A stretch of DNA of 64,000 bases from Methanobacterium formicicum DSM 3637 (GTDB lineage: Archaea; Methanobacteriota; Methanobacteria; Methanobacteriales; Methanobacteriaceae), in NCBI RefSeq assembly GCF_000302455.1, contig NZ_AMPO01000010.1, positions 62,001 through 126,000 on the forward strand, read 5' to 3'. Under the pieces are notes generated by a model, which was not told the DNA's origin, did not search any database, and saw nothing but the letters and a program-made list of their open reading frames with translations. Each line of letters opens with the position of its first letter. Positions within the stretch are counted from its first letter, which is position 1. The translations under genes were made by a program, and so were the position numbers. Of this stretch, positions 26,312 through 35,784 are shown one piece after another.

Positions 26312-28306
26312 ATGACTAAATACTCACCTAACCAGAACCGGCATCGGGTTTACCTGGACCATTCAGCCACATCTTCCTTAGACCCTGAGGTGTGGGAAGC
26401 AATGGAACCCTATTTTAAAGATAACTTTGGCAATCCATCCACCCTCTACTTACTGGGTCGTCAGGCTAAAAAAGCCACTGAAAAGGCCCGCAAACAGGTG
26501 GCATCACTCATAGGTGCCAGTCCAGATGAAGTGTACTTCACCAGTGGAGGTACAGAATCAGACAACATGGCAATACTCGGAACTGTAAATCGTTTTAAAA
26601 TTGCAAATCGTTTGAAAAATAATGGAAATCATATAATAACTTCATCCATTGAACACCCCGCTGTTCTTGAGACCTGTAAACACCTGGAACAGGAAGGATT
26701 CAGGGTTACTTTTTTACCAGTTGATGGTGATGGTATTGTTGATGTAGCTGATGTGGAAGAATCAATCACTGATAAAACCATTTTAATCACGATTATGCAT
26801 GCCAACAATGAAATTGGCACAATCCAGCCAATTAAACGTATTGGGAAGATTGCTCGTGAGAAAGGCATTGTTTTCCACACCGATGCAGTGCAGAGTGTTG
26901 GTAAAATACCGGTAAATGTGGAAGACATGAATGTTGATTTATTATCCATTTCTGCCCACAAACTATACGGACCTAAAGGAGCCGGTGTACTGTACATCCG
27001 CAAAGGAGTAAAACTGGAACCATTGTTCCACGGTGGCGGTCATGAGAGGGGTATGCGCCCCGGCACTGAGAATGTTCCTGGAATTGTGGGGTTGGGTAAA
27101 GCCTGCCAGATTGCAGATGAAAACCTGGAACATAACAGGGATTATATCACCCAATTAAGGGATAGACTCATCAGGGAAGTCCTGGAAAGAATTGACGAAG
27201 TACAGTTAAATGGCCACCTGAGTAAAAGATTACCGGGTAATGCACATTTCAGTTTCAAAGGTGTCAGGGGAGAACCTCTAACTTTCCTCCTGGATAGTAA
27301 AAGAGTGGATGCTTCAACTGGATCAGCGTGCTCAACCAAAAAGGTGGAACCTTCCCATGTTCTACTGGCCATTGGGTTGGATGAGGAGGATGCCAATGGC
27401 TCCCTCAGGGTAACCCTGGGAAAAGATAATACCTCTAGAGATGTTGATCTGGCAGTTAAAGCAATTAAAGAAGCTGTGGAAACTTTGAGAGCACCGGCAA
27501 GTGTCAAGGGAATGACTGAAATTGTTCCTATAAAACGTTACACTGCTGTCTCTAAAGAGAGTTTTCATGGTAAAAATTCTTATAATAATAAAAAATCCGG
27601 TTTAATAACTGGGGATGATGAAATTGTCATTGACGAACAGGTTAATCTGATTATCAATGAAAAATTCTCACGGAGTTTTTCCATTAGCCCGGAGGCCCTG
27701 GAAGAATTTGCCACCGGCTACCTTCTCGGTGAAGGTCTGGTTGCAAGTGTTGATGGTATAAAGAAGATAGAAATTGACGGGCTGAATATTAACGTGGAGA
27801 TCGACCTGGCAGATTTTGATATAAAGGATCTAGTGGTGGGCTCGGATTGTTTCGGTGGGTGGAGACGGAAAATTGAAACCATAAACCGGGTGGAATCTGA
27901 ATTTACTGTCACAAAGGATGATATCTTCTGGGCCATTGAAAAATTAAGGGATGAAGCCAAGGTATGGCAGAATACAGGTGGTGCGCATGTTGCGGGTATG
28001 GTCTATCAGGATAAATTCATTTCCCGTGAAGATGTCAGCCGGCATGTGGCTGCAGATAAAGTTATTGGAGCCTCTGCAATGGAGAATGTTGATTTTTCAC
28101 AAACCTTCATGGTTTACAGTGGCAGGATGCCTGCGGACATGATGATAAAACTGGCCAGGGTGGGAGTTCCTATAATAGCATCCAATGCTGCACCAACTTC
28201 ATCTGGTTACTCTGTGGCTTTTAAGGCAGGGATAACCATGATCGGATTTTTAAGAGGGAATAGATTTAATATTTACACTAATCCCCAGAGGATATTGATG
28301 GAATAA
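26312..28306 (+). CDS. Cysteine desulfurase-FdhD fusion protein
   Basis: 664 residues in one uninterrupted frame. Residues 1-400 are a second NifS-type desulfurase (VYLDHSATSSLDPEVW, SISAHKLYGPKGAGVLYI, ASTGSACSTKKVEPSHVL with the catalytic Cys). From Met401 (MTEIVPIKRY) the protein is FdhD: FSISPEALEEFATGYLLGEG, GGAHVAGMVY, SREDVSRHVAADKVIG, VGVPIIASNAAPTSSGY. FdhD passes sulfur from a desulfurase to the molybdenum or tungsten cofactor of formate dehydrogenase, so the fusion joins donor and acceptor. The usual CxxC loop of FdhD reads SDCFGG, with a single Cys513. No good ribosome binding site precedes the start. Two separate genes are excluded by the open frame, though internal initiation at Met401 remains possible. 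Confidence 0.93.
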   Translation: MTKYSPNQNRHRVYLDHSATSSLDPEVWEAMEPYFKDNFGNPSTLYLLGRQAKKATEKARKQVASLIGASPDEVYFTSGGTESDNMAILGTVNRFKIANRLKNNGNHIITSSIEHPAVLETCKHLEQEGFRVTFLPVDGDGIVDVADVEESITDKTILITIMHANNEIGTIQPIKRIGKIAREKGIVFHTDAVQSVGKIPVNVEDMNVDLLSISAHKLYGPKGAGVLYIRKGVKLEPLFHGGGHERGMRPGTENVPGIVGLGKACQIADENLEHNRDYITQLRDRLIREVLERIDEVQLNGHLSKRLPGNAHFSFKGVRGEPLTFLLDSKRVDASTGSACSTKKVEPSHVLLAIGLDEEDANGSLRVTLGKDNTSRDVDLAVKAIKEAVETLRAPASVKGMTEIVPIKRYTAVSKESFHGKNSYNNKKSGLITGDDEIVIDEQVNLIINEKFSRSFSISPEALEEFATGYLLGEGLVASVDGIKKIEIDGLNINVEIDLADFDIKDLVVGSDCFGGWRRKIETINRVESEFTVTKDDIFWAIEKLRDEAKVWQNTGGAHVAGMVYQDKFISREDVSRHVAADKVIGASAMENVDFSQTFMVYSGRMPADMMIKLARVGVPIIASNAAPTSSGYSVAFKAGITMIGFLRGNRFNIYTNPQRILME

Positions 28307-28425
28307 ACATTTTTTTAGAACATTTTATAAAAATTGAAGTTTTTTTTGATAATGTTTCTTCTAAGATTTCTGTTATTAGATTTCTGTAATTTAATAATGC
28401 TAGTTTGTAATTAGATAATGATAGA

Positions 28426-28449
28426 TGTCGCACCCAATGGGAAACGACA
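28426..28449. terminator. Isolated GC-rich hairpin, possible convergent terminator
   Basis: TGTCG at 28426-28430 pairs with CGACA at 28445-28449; an inner CCC/GGG pair with an AAT loop and a small internal loop completes the hairpin. It stands out from AT-rich surroundings, between the ends of the fusion gene and the convergent flavin protein. A terminator or a small RNA element are the options. Confidence 0.35.
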
Positions 28450-28470
28450 CCCTCATTTCCAATTCATATT

Positions 28471-28998
28471 TCATTCATTTTTGAAAATTTCGTTTTCATC
28501 GGCCTGGTTTTCTTTGGCGGTCATATCTTCAGGTGTTAACTTATAAACAGAAACCGCTTTATCATCAAAGGAGGATCGATAACTTTCAATCAGCTTGCTG
28601 GTTAATGGCTTCTTGTAATAACCAGGGGTGTATTTTTCAACCAGTTTCTGAAGAGCTGAAGCTGCTTCTTCAAAATCAACAACCTTTTCCACCTTGCCAA
28701 AGATCATGACACTCATGTAGGAAGTGTCAGCATGACAAAGCATTGGATCAGTTACTGTTCCGTACTCTTCATACACTGTAAAACAGACTGGTGGTTCTGA
28801 TGAAAGGAGGTCTACTTTTTTCCCAGAACCCATTCCATGGAAAAATATTGAACCATCATACCACACGAAGTTCACCGGAACAGCGTATGGAAAATCATCA
28901 TCATTCATTCCAATTACCCCAGTCCTGGTCTCGATTAGGAAATTTTCAATTTTCTCTTTATCTTTGCAGTCTCTCTGCACGTATCTAATTTTATTCAT
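28471..28998 (-). CDS. NimA/PPOX-like flavin-binding protein
   Basis: 175 residues. ETRTGVIGMNDDDFPYAVPV, NFVWYDGSIFFHGMGSGKK and YMSVMIFGKVEKVVDFEEA match the split-barrel flavin family of the 5-nitroimidazole reductase (NimA) branch, usually FMN-binding and of unknown physiological substrate. The C-terminus (TPEDMTAKENQADENEIFK) is a charged tail. A GAGG lies further than usual upstream of the ATG. It is a second, distinct member of the fold in the window after the one at 20.8 kb and has no sulfur operator. Confidence 0.82.
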   Translation of the reverse strand: MNKIRYVQRDCKDKEKIENFLIETRTGVIGMNDDDFPYAVPVNFVWYDGSIFFHGMGSGKKVDLLSSEPPVCFTVYEEYGTVTDPMLCHADTSYMSVMIFGKVEKVVDFEEAASALQKLVEKYTPGYYKKPLTSKLIESYRSSFDDKAVSVYKLTPEDMTAKENQADENEIFKNE

Positions 28999-29298
28999 AA
29001 AGGGACATCCTCATTTTTCATAGCATTTAGCAGTGTTAATCAACTTTTTTGTTATTATTTAAGTTATTTTTTTCATCCCTCATAGTGGAATAAGGAAGCA
29101 TACTTCCGATTATTAATTAAACATCACTGTATATAAAGTTTTTTTTAATGCGATTCTGTTAAGTCAATAATGATATTCTGAATGATAACTACAAATTAAG
29201 ATAATTGAGAAAATTTTAGAATTATCAATAGAATCATCGGAAACGATTTTTTTTTGGGATGGGATTGATTTTTCAAAAAAATAGAAATATATTTTTAT

Positions 29299-29451
29299 TT
29301 AACCAAAACGTTTTTTCAAAGCTTTTATTACTGCAACCATATCTTCTTTGGACATACAGTTCAAAGCATCGTCCATATCATCCCATAACATTCCTTTGAA
29401 GTTGTCTACGAACACCTCAACTTCACTTTCAGTCATGCATGTTTCAGCCAT
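29299..29451 (-). CDS. Small hypothetical protein, 50 residues
   Basis: The ATG at 29451 follows GAGGGGGT at a good distance. The sequence starts MAETCMTESEVEVFVDNFKG, continues through MLWDDMDDALNCMSKEDMVA and ends in a basic helix, VIKALKKRFG. It is rich in Met and acidic residues with two cysteines, and is predicted to be helical. I do not recognise a family. The ribosome binding site and balanced codon use make a real gene likely. Confidence 0.65.
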   Translation of the reverse strand: MAETCMTESEVEVFVDNFKGMLWDDMDDALNCMSKEDMVAVIKALKKRFG

Positions 29452-29720
29452 TATAAAATACCCCCTCATTTTTATTAGTATATATTTTTCTATTGGAGTT
29501 ATGATTTATTTTTTGGGGTGTGCAGTTATTGCCTAAACTGCCCAAGGAGAATATTGATAACAGAGACAACCATGAAACAGAATAAAACAGAAATACATTA
29601 ACCGCTGGAAGGTATAATAATGAATATAAATTGGTTGATTTAATTACAGGCACAATAATTGATATTCAAACAACAGTAGAATAGATGGAATACCACTCTA
29701 AAAAAGATATGAGGGATAAA

Positions 29721-29897
29721 ATGGTAAAACTAAAAGGATTTGACGATATAGAACTTGAAAAAGAAAAAATTATGAATATTGGAAGTATAGCCCGAATTAA
29801 CCAGGTCATAGACATACTTGGGGAGTTAGAACCTACTGATGAAATAACAGAGTGTATTGAAATACTGGAAGAAGTAAAAAAGATAGAAGGGTGGTAA
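29721..29897 (+). CDS. Small hypothetical protein, 58 residues
   Basis: An ATG at 29721 has GAGGGAT directly upstream at good spacing; a longer frame from 29685 has none. The product begins MVKLKGFDDIELEKEKIM and ends PTDEITECIEILEEVKKIEGW. It is acidic and probably all-helical. I recognise no family. It lies between the small Met-rich gene and the tRNA-Gly/tRNA-Glu pair. Confidence 0.6.
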   Translation: MVKLKGFDDIELEKEKIMNIGSIARINQVIDILGELEPTDEITECIEILEEVKKIEGW

Positions 29898-30024
29898 CAA
29901 TTTAATTAAATTGTAACAAACTTATCATCCAACTATTAACCACTAATATTAAACTATGGTGTGTACAGGGTCTTCCTATTTTGAAAGTTAGTAGGTAGTC
30001 ATTCTTTTTAATATTAATAGTAAA

Positions 30025-30098
30025 TGTGACGTCCAGGATTTGAACCCGGATTGCAGGCTTGGGAAGCCCAAGTCTTAACCAGGCTGGACTAAAGTCGC
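30025..30098 (-). tRNA. tRNA-Gly (anticodon CCC), acceptor stem with mismatches
   Basis: 74 bases. Anticodon loop TTCCCAA gives CCC on a stem TGGGC/GCCTG with two G-U pairs. The T-arm CCGGG/CCTGG with loop TTCAAAT and the D-arm are normal. The acceptor GCGACTT against ACGTCAC has two mismatches, at 2:71 (C-A) and 6:67 (T-C), which is unusual. Discriminator A; no encoded CCA. It follows tRNA-Glu by 39 bases and is probably co-transcribed. It is either a functional odd tRNA or a decaying copy. Confidence 0.8.
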
Positions 30099-30137
30099 TA
30101 ATGATGATTTTCGGTTATTATTTATTATTCTTGTTAG

Positions 30138-30210
30138 TGCTCCGTAGGGGATTCGAACCCCTGTAATCGGATCGAGAGTCCGATAGGATTGCCGACTACC
30201 TCAACGGAGC
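30138..30210 (-). tRNA. tRNA-Glu (anticodon CTC)
   Basis: 73 bases with a perfect acceptor stem GCTCCGT/ACGGAGC, anticodon stem TCGGA/TCCGA with loop CTCTCGA (anticodon CTC), a T-arm AGGGG/CCCCT with loop TTCGAAT, and discriminator A. No CCA is encoded. It is the first gene of a two-tRNA unit with tRNA-Gly on the minus strand. Confidence 0.95.
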
Positions 30211-30291
30211 TTTACAAATCTATTGTTATAATTGGCTTTAATATCTATAAACCTTTCGGAGGGCAAATTATAGATTATAACTGGTAAACCA

Positions 30292-31002
30292 TTACCTTTT
30301 CTCTTCCAATCTTCTTATAGCCTCATCAAAGAGTATCATTGACTTTTCCAGAATCAAATTAATGGTATAATTACATTTGTAACGTATATTAATGATATTT
30401 TTTGCTTTACCATTGGATTCAATGAGTACAAGAGGATAACTCCTGCAGACCTGTGGCCTGGAGTCGTAGATCTCACATTTATGGGTCTCTTTATCCATGA
30501 ATTTACACGGTCTGATATCTTTGAGTTCGAAGTGTTCGGGGTAGAGTTTATTGTGGATGATTCCATTCTCCAGTTCAGGGTTGAAGGTTAACAGCAGGTT
30601 GAGTTCATCCTTGTGTATGAAAATGGATTCAGATTCCTTGCAGCATCTTCCACAAATGAGACACCATTCTTGATGTTCCTTGGCCAACTCATAATTTGAT
30701 GGGCCACCCATTGCATCTAAACTGATGATGTCTGCCAACTGAATTATTTCTTTAAGGTCCCCTTTACTGACCCCTAATTTTTTGTACTTTTTAACCGATC
30801 TTTTCTTTTTCAATCGATTGAAGACCGCTTTCTCCAGGAGTTCAACCTCTTCAGTGGTATTCATTCCACCTTCATCCGACTCCAGAGACTTTTCTCTGAG
30901 GGTTTCAAACAGTTCTTTATCAATAAGGAGATCTCTTAACATTGGCAGGCGCTCACTTTGTTTGTTAAATTGTAAATCAAGATATAAACTCTGATTACTC
31001 AA
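30292..31002 (-). CDS. YkgJ-family cysteine cluster protein
   Basis: 236 residues. The C-terminal half has WCLICGRCCKESESIFIHKD, then CKFMDKETHKCEIYDSRPQV and CRSYPL, the cysteine pattern of the YkgJ/UPF0153 family, thought to bind zinc or an Fe-S cluster. The N-terminal 100 residues are charged and helical. The start is a TTG at 31002 with a weak site, so the N-terminus is uncertain. The function of the family is not established; no partner is obvious from the neighbours. Confidence 0.82.
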   Translation of the reverse strand: MSNQSLYLDLQFNKQSERLPMLRDLLIDKELFETLREKSLESDEGGMNTTEEVELLEKAVFNRLKKKRSVKKYKKLGVSKGDLKEIIQLADIISLDAMGGPSNYELAKEHQEWCLICGRCCKESESIFIHKDELNLLLTFNPELENGIIHNKLYPEHFELKDIRPCKFMDKETHKCEIYDSRPQVCRSYPLVLIESNGKAKNIINIRYKCNYTINLILEKSMILFDEAIRRLEEKR

Positions 31003-31220
31003 TTCATCAAAACTAATTCATTGGATAATATGGTTTGATGATTTAAATAATTAATTCTAATATTAAAATTTATTTTAAGTGTTAAATCACTTAAGACCAT
31101 TAAATCAGGATAATTCAGCCCATAAGTTCTTTATTAAAATATTTTTAATGATTTTTTTTGAATAATTCATTTGATCATCACCTTTAAATATCACTTTTAC
31201 TTTAAATAAAAATAGGATAT

Positions 31221-31236
31221 ATAGACTGGTCATTAT
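31221..31236. promoter_or_regulatory. Possible TetR operator upstream of its own gene
   Basis: ATAGACTGGTCATTAT resembles, with a few mismatches, the perfect palindrome at 32009-32022 in front of the MFS gene. It lies 34 bp before the TetR start and would allow autoregulation. Confidence 0.5.
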
Positions 31237-31269
31237 AATTAGTGACTGATTATTAATGGTTTTGTTATT

Positions 31270-31860
31270 ATGGATGAAGAAATAGGTACAAGGGACAGAA
31301 TTATTAACGCTGCTACGCGTCTTTTCCAGCTGCAGGGTTATCATGCCACAGGTTTAAATCAGATTTTAAGGGAAAGCAATGCTCCTAAAGGTTCTTTGTA
31401 TTATTATTTTCCCAAGGGAAAAGAAGAACTTGCTTTAGAATGCATAAATTTGACCAATGTTTTTGTTGAAAAAACAATTAGGGATGGTCTGGCAGAAATT
31501 GATGATCCTGCTGAATCCATCAAAAAATCCATTGAAAAGATTGTAGACAATTCAAATTCTGAAATAGACGATAAACATTCCATTAAAAGTACTAAAAAAG
31601 TTTCTGTTAATTTAATTGCATTGGAAACCTATGCAAATAATGAAACATTAAGAAAAGCATGTGAATCTGCTTACAATGCATGGCAAAAGGTTTACACTGA
31701 GAAGTTGGTGGAAGGTGGTTTCAACCAGGAAAAGGCAGAGACCTTGGGAATGGTTATTCAATCCATGGTTGAAGGGGCCATAATCATGTCTTTAACCACA
31801 AATAGTGATGCACCTATTCAGAAGATTGCCGAACAGATTCCCATTGTACTAAAACATTAA
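31270..31860 (+). CDS. TetR-family transcriptional regulator
   Basis: 196 residues. The N-terminal helix-turn-helix is clear (RIINAATRLFQLQGYHATGL, NQILRESNAPKGSLYYYFPK, GKEELALECI). The C-terminal ligand domain resembles the LmrA/YxaF type (VSVNLIALETYANNETLRKA, MVEGAIIMSLTT). No ribosome binding site precedes the ATG, so the mRNA may be leaderless. A drug-efflux MFS gene lies 358 bp downstream with a TetR-like palindrome in its promoter, so this protein most likely represses that transporter and itself until an inducer binds. Confidence 0.92.
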   Translation: MDEEIGTRDRIINAATRLFQLQGYHATGLNQILRESNAPKGSLYYYFPKGKEELALECINLTNVFVEKTIRDGLAEIDDPAESIKKSIEKIVDNSNSEIDDKHSIKSTKKVSVNLIALETYANNETLRKACESAYNAWQKVYTEKLVEGGFNQEKAETLGMVIQSMVEGAIIMSLTTNSDAPIQKIAEQIPIVLKH

Positions 31861-32008
31861 AAATCCTTTTTAATGGATTATTGGGAAGTTTATCTACGAG
31901 ATTATGGGTAAATCTTCTATTAAACCATTTAATTAAACCATTTTAAAAATTCTTCTTACCTAATCCTTAAAACTCTCCTTTAAATCAAATTTTTAAAAAC
32001 ATTATTAT

Positions 32009-32022
32009 ATAGACCGGTCTAT
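32009..32022. promoter_or_regulatory. TetR-type operator in the MFS promoter
   Basis: ATAGACCGGTCTAT is a perfect 14-bp palindrome overlapping a TATA-like TTATTATATA at 32001-32010. A related copy stands before the tetR gene. The transporter starts 197 bp downstream. Confidence 0.7.
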
Positions 32023-32074
32023 TATTATGTCCATATTTGTATCAAAAAATTTCTAAATATTGGGGTTTTCTTCG

Positions 32075-32109
32075 TTAGGCTCATTAACCCGCTGAATTAG
32101 GCTCATTAA
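32075..32109. repeat. Direct repeat in the MFS leader
   Basis: TTAGGCTCATTAA occurs at 32075-32087 and 32097-32109, 22 bp apart, about two helical turns. It lies between the TetR palindrome and the MFS start. It could be a second protein site; the binding factor is unknown. Confidence 0.55.
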
Positions 32110-32218
32110 TACGAGAAATTTTATACTAAACCAGTTTGTGCAATAGAATTTTATCCAAAATTTATCATGTTATGTTGTTCGCCGTAAAAGATCTATTTAA
32201 TTCTTCAGGAGTACTCAA

Positions 32219-33661
32219 ATGTCATCAATTCAAAATGAAAACTACACTATTAATAAAATTAAACCCTGTAAAAGTACCACCAACCGAATCTTAATTCTGC
32301 TGCTGGTTGGTGGGTTCATGTCAATGCTAAATGAAACTGCATTAAACATCGCTTTTCCACATATAATGGGACAGTTTAATATTTCCGCTGGAACTGTGCA
32401 GTGGTTAACTACAGTTTATGTTTATGTTTCGGGTATTGTATTTCTTATCAGTGCATTTCTCATTGAACGGTTTTCCACCAGAAAATTATTCACAGCTTCA
32501 ATGGGATTTTTGATTGCAGGAACAATTGTGGCCTGTTTTTCAACAAACTTTCCAATTCTGTTTGTTGGACGGGTTATACAGGCAATTGGAACCGGTATAC
32601 TGGTACCCCTAATATTTAACACCGTGCTTATTTTGATACCCCCTGAAAAAAGAGGTGCAACAATGGGAATGGTGACACTGGTGGTAATGTTCGCCCCGAC
32701 AATAGCACCGGTGCTCATGGGTTTCCTCATGGGATATATGGATTGGCACTGGTTTTTCGTAATGGTACTGGTCTTTTTCGTTGCCATAGCAATTGCTGGA
32801 ATAGCATTCTTAAAGAATGTAACAGAAGTAGGTCATCCTAAACTAGATCTTCTATCGGTCATACTTGCTGCAATTGGATTTGGAGGAGTGGTAATTAGTT
32901 TAAGTGGTATGGGAGAAAATGGATTAAGTCCAAACGTGTCAATCCCTTTAATTGTGGGTATGGTTAGCTTAATACTATTTGCAATTCGCCAGTTAACCAT
33001 GAAAGAACCTATGCTGGACCTGCGCACGTTTAAATATCCTTCATTCACCATAGGAATTGTAATTACCATGGTTAATGTTATGGTAATATTTGCAATGGTG
33101 GTTATACTGCCCATTTACTTGCAGAGTGCCCTTGGAGTCACATCATTTATTGCCAGTCTTATCCTGCTACCTGGAAGTATTTTGAATAGTATTTTATCAC
33201 TTGTATCGGGTCGTATCTATGATGGGCATGGTCCTAAGATTGTGATCAGCTCTGGACTTGCTATCATGTGTATTTCCATGGTGATGCTTTCATTCCTTTC
33301 AGTATCAACACTCCTCATGGTAATTGTACTAATACTGGTTTGTTTTTTCATAGGAACCAGCCTGGTAATGGCACCCAACCAGACACACACCCTGGGAACC
33401 CTCCCTCCCAAGTACTATGCTTCGGGTTCAGCTATAATGACTGCTCTACAGCAGATGGGTGGTGCAATTGGTTCTGCTCTATTTGTAAGCTTCATGTCCT
33501 TTGGACAGAACAGTTACCTTCAGAATCTGACCAATCCAACTGCCGCACAACAGGTCCAGGCCCTGGTATCTGGAGTGGATTTTGCATATTTAATAGCTGC
33601 AGTAGTATTAGGAGTGGTTTTTATTCTATCACTATTCTTAAAACGTGAAAACCCTGCATAA
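32219..33661 (+). CDS. DHA2-type MFS efflux transporter
   Basis: 480 residues with GGAG upstream of the ATG. About 14 hydrophobic segments are visible. SMLNETALNIAFPHIMGQFN, VQWLTTVYVYVSGIVFLISA and FVGRVIQAIGTGILVPLIFN are typical of EmrB/QacA-type drug:H+ antiporters of the cytoplasmic membrane. The C-terminus is ILSLFLKRENPA. The neighbouring TetR regulator and palindrome indicate control by an inducer, probably a toxic compound. The substrate is unknown. Confidence 0.93.
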   Translation: MSSIQNENYTINKIKPCKSTTNRILILLLVGGFMSMLNETALNIAFPHIMGQFNISAGTVQWLTTVYVYVSGIVFLISAFLIERFSTRKLFTASMGFLIAGTIVACFSTNFPILFVGRVIQAIGTGILVPLIFNTVLILIPPEKRGATMGMVTLVVMFAPTIAPVLMGFLMGYMDWHWFFVMVLVFFVAIAIAGIAFLKNVTEVGHPKLDLLSVILAAIGFGGVVISLSGMGENGLSPNVSIPLIVGMVSLILFAIRQLTMKEPMLDLRTFKYPSFTIGIVITMVNVMVIFAMVVILPIYLQSALGVTSFIASLILLPGSILNSILSLVSGRIYDGHGPKIVISSGLAIMCISMVMLSFLSVSTLLMVIVLILVCFFIGTSLVMAPNQTHTLGTLPPKYYASGSAIMTALQQMGGAIGSALFVSFMSFGQNSYLQNLTNPTAAQQVQALVSGVDFAYLIAAVVLGVVFILSLFLKRENPA

Positions 33662-33914
33662 AAGAGATTCAGGTAAAAAGATGGATTTTTTTCGTTTTTT
33701 TAATTCATCTTTTTTGATAATTGCACAGATATTTATGCCAGAACAATTTAACTAGATCACTCTAACTGGAACAATCTAACTAAACATTTTAACGAAAATA
33801 GCTAAACCCTTAAAATACCTAAAAAATATTAAAAACAGTAGATCTCAAGATCTAAACAATATCTAACATATTTTACCTTTTAACATTCCGGTTAACCAAT
33901 TTTTAAAAAATAGG

Positions 33915-33998
33915 ATATTAGGCTTTTAATAAATGATATTAGGTCTTAAATTAAGAATATTGAGTTTTAAATAGGAAATATTGGGTCTTAAAATGAGT
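33915..33998. repeat. Four tandem 21-bp AT-rich repeats
   Basis: Units beginning ATATTAGG or ATATTGGG start at 33915, 33936, 33957 and 33978 with an exact 21-bp period, two helical turns. They end 29 bp before the zinc-ribbon gene and fill much of the 366-base gap after the transporter; the rest of the gap is featureless AT-rich sequence. Confidence 0.75.
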
Positions 33999-34026
33999 TA
34001 TAGTCTTTATTGGCTATTGGTGATGA

Positions 34027-34766
<740 letters not shown>

Positions 34767-34902
34767 AATTTCCCTTTAAACTTTCATACTAATGTAAAGA
34801 ATTAAATTAGAATTAGAATTATTTTTTGTAATAAGTGTTGTTATTTTGTAATAAACATTGTTTAAAGAACTGCAGAAGTTTAAAAGAAAGTATATGGGGT
34901 GT

Positions 34903-35784
34903 TTACCAACCCCTTTCCTGTAACCTTTCATTTTCAGGTATTTCGCTTATTTCCAGTCCAGGCATGGCACTTCCCAGGTCCCGGCTGACTTCTGCAATGA
35001 CTTCTGCGTTTTTAAAATTGTGAGTGGCTTCTACAATAGCGTTGGCAACTAGTTCTGGTTTTTCTGATTTGAAGATACCACTGCCCACGAATACTCCATC
35101 TGACCCTAGCTGCATCATTAGGGCTGCATCGGCTGGGGTGGCTATTCCACCTGCTGCGAAGTTGACGACTGGTACTCTTCCCTGTTTTTGTGTTTCTTTA
35201 ACCAGTTCGAGAGGTGCTTCCAGTTCCCGGGCAACACTCCACAGTTCTTCTTCGGTTTTATTGGCAAGTTCGCGGATGGTTCCCTGAATCACCCTCATAT
35301 GCCTCACAGCTTCAACCACGTTACCGGTACCCGCTTCTCCTTTGGTCCTGATCATGGCTGCTCCCTCATCAATCCTCCGGAGTGCTTCACCCAGGTTCCG
35401 GGCTCCGCATACAAATGGTATGGTGAACTGTTTTTTGTCTATGTGGTATTTTTCATCGGCTGGGGTTAAGACTTCACTTTCATCGATCATGTCCACTCCC
35501 AGGGTTTCCAGAACCTGTGCTTCCACAAAGTGACCGATTCTGGCCTTGGCCATCACTGGTATGCTCACGGCATCGATGATCTCCAGGACCTTGGACGGAT
35601 CTGCCATCCTGGCCACTCCACCGGCAGCCCTGATATCTGCAGGGACCTTTTCCAGTGCCATAACTGATACTGCACCTGCTTCTTCAGCAATGGCAGCTTG
35701 TTCAGCGTTAACAACATCCATAATAACTCCGCCTTTGGTCATCTTGGCGAAACCTTTCTTCAGTACTTCAGTTCCATGTAACAT
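34903..35784 (-). CDS. pdxS: Pyridoxal 5'-phosphate synthase lyase subunit PdxS
   Basis: 293 residues, AGGAG before the ATG. KMTKGGVIMDVVNAEQA, VMALEKVPADIRAAGGVARM, VMAKARIGHFVEAQVLETLG, FVCGARNLGEALRRIDEGAA, MIRTKGEAGTGNVVEAVRHM and PVVNFAAGGIATPADAALMM are PdxS signatures, including the two active-site lysines. It forms PLP from ribose 5-phosphate, glyceraldehyde 3-phosphate and ammonia supplied by PdxT, which is not in the window. PLP serves at least five enzymes here (CysK, MetY, two NifS domains and the MetB-type protein). No sulfur operator is seen upstream. Confidence 0.97.
   Translation of the reverse strand: MLHGTEVLKKGFAKMTKGGVIMDVVNAEQAAIAEEAGAVSVMALEKVPADIRAAGGVARMADPSKVLEIIDAVSIPVMAKARIGHFVEAQVLETLGVDMIDESEVLTPADEKYHIDKKQFTIPFVCGARNLGEALRRIDEGAAMIRTKGEAGTGNVVEAVRHMRVIQGTIRELANKTEEELWSVARELEAPLELVKETQKQGRVPVVNFAAGGIATPADAALMMQLGSDGVFVGSGIFKSEKPELVANAIVEATHNFKNAEVIAEVSRDLGSAMPGLEISEIPENERLQERGW

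Noticed and set aside
30215..30235. Sulfur operator before tRNA-Glu
   Set aside because: On the minus strand ATAACAATAGATT has a good left arm but the right arm does not fit GTTAT.
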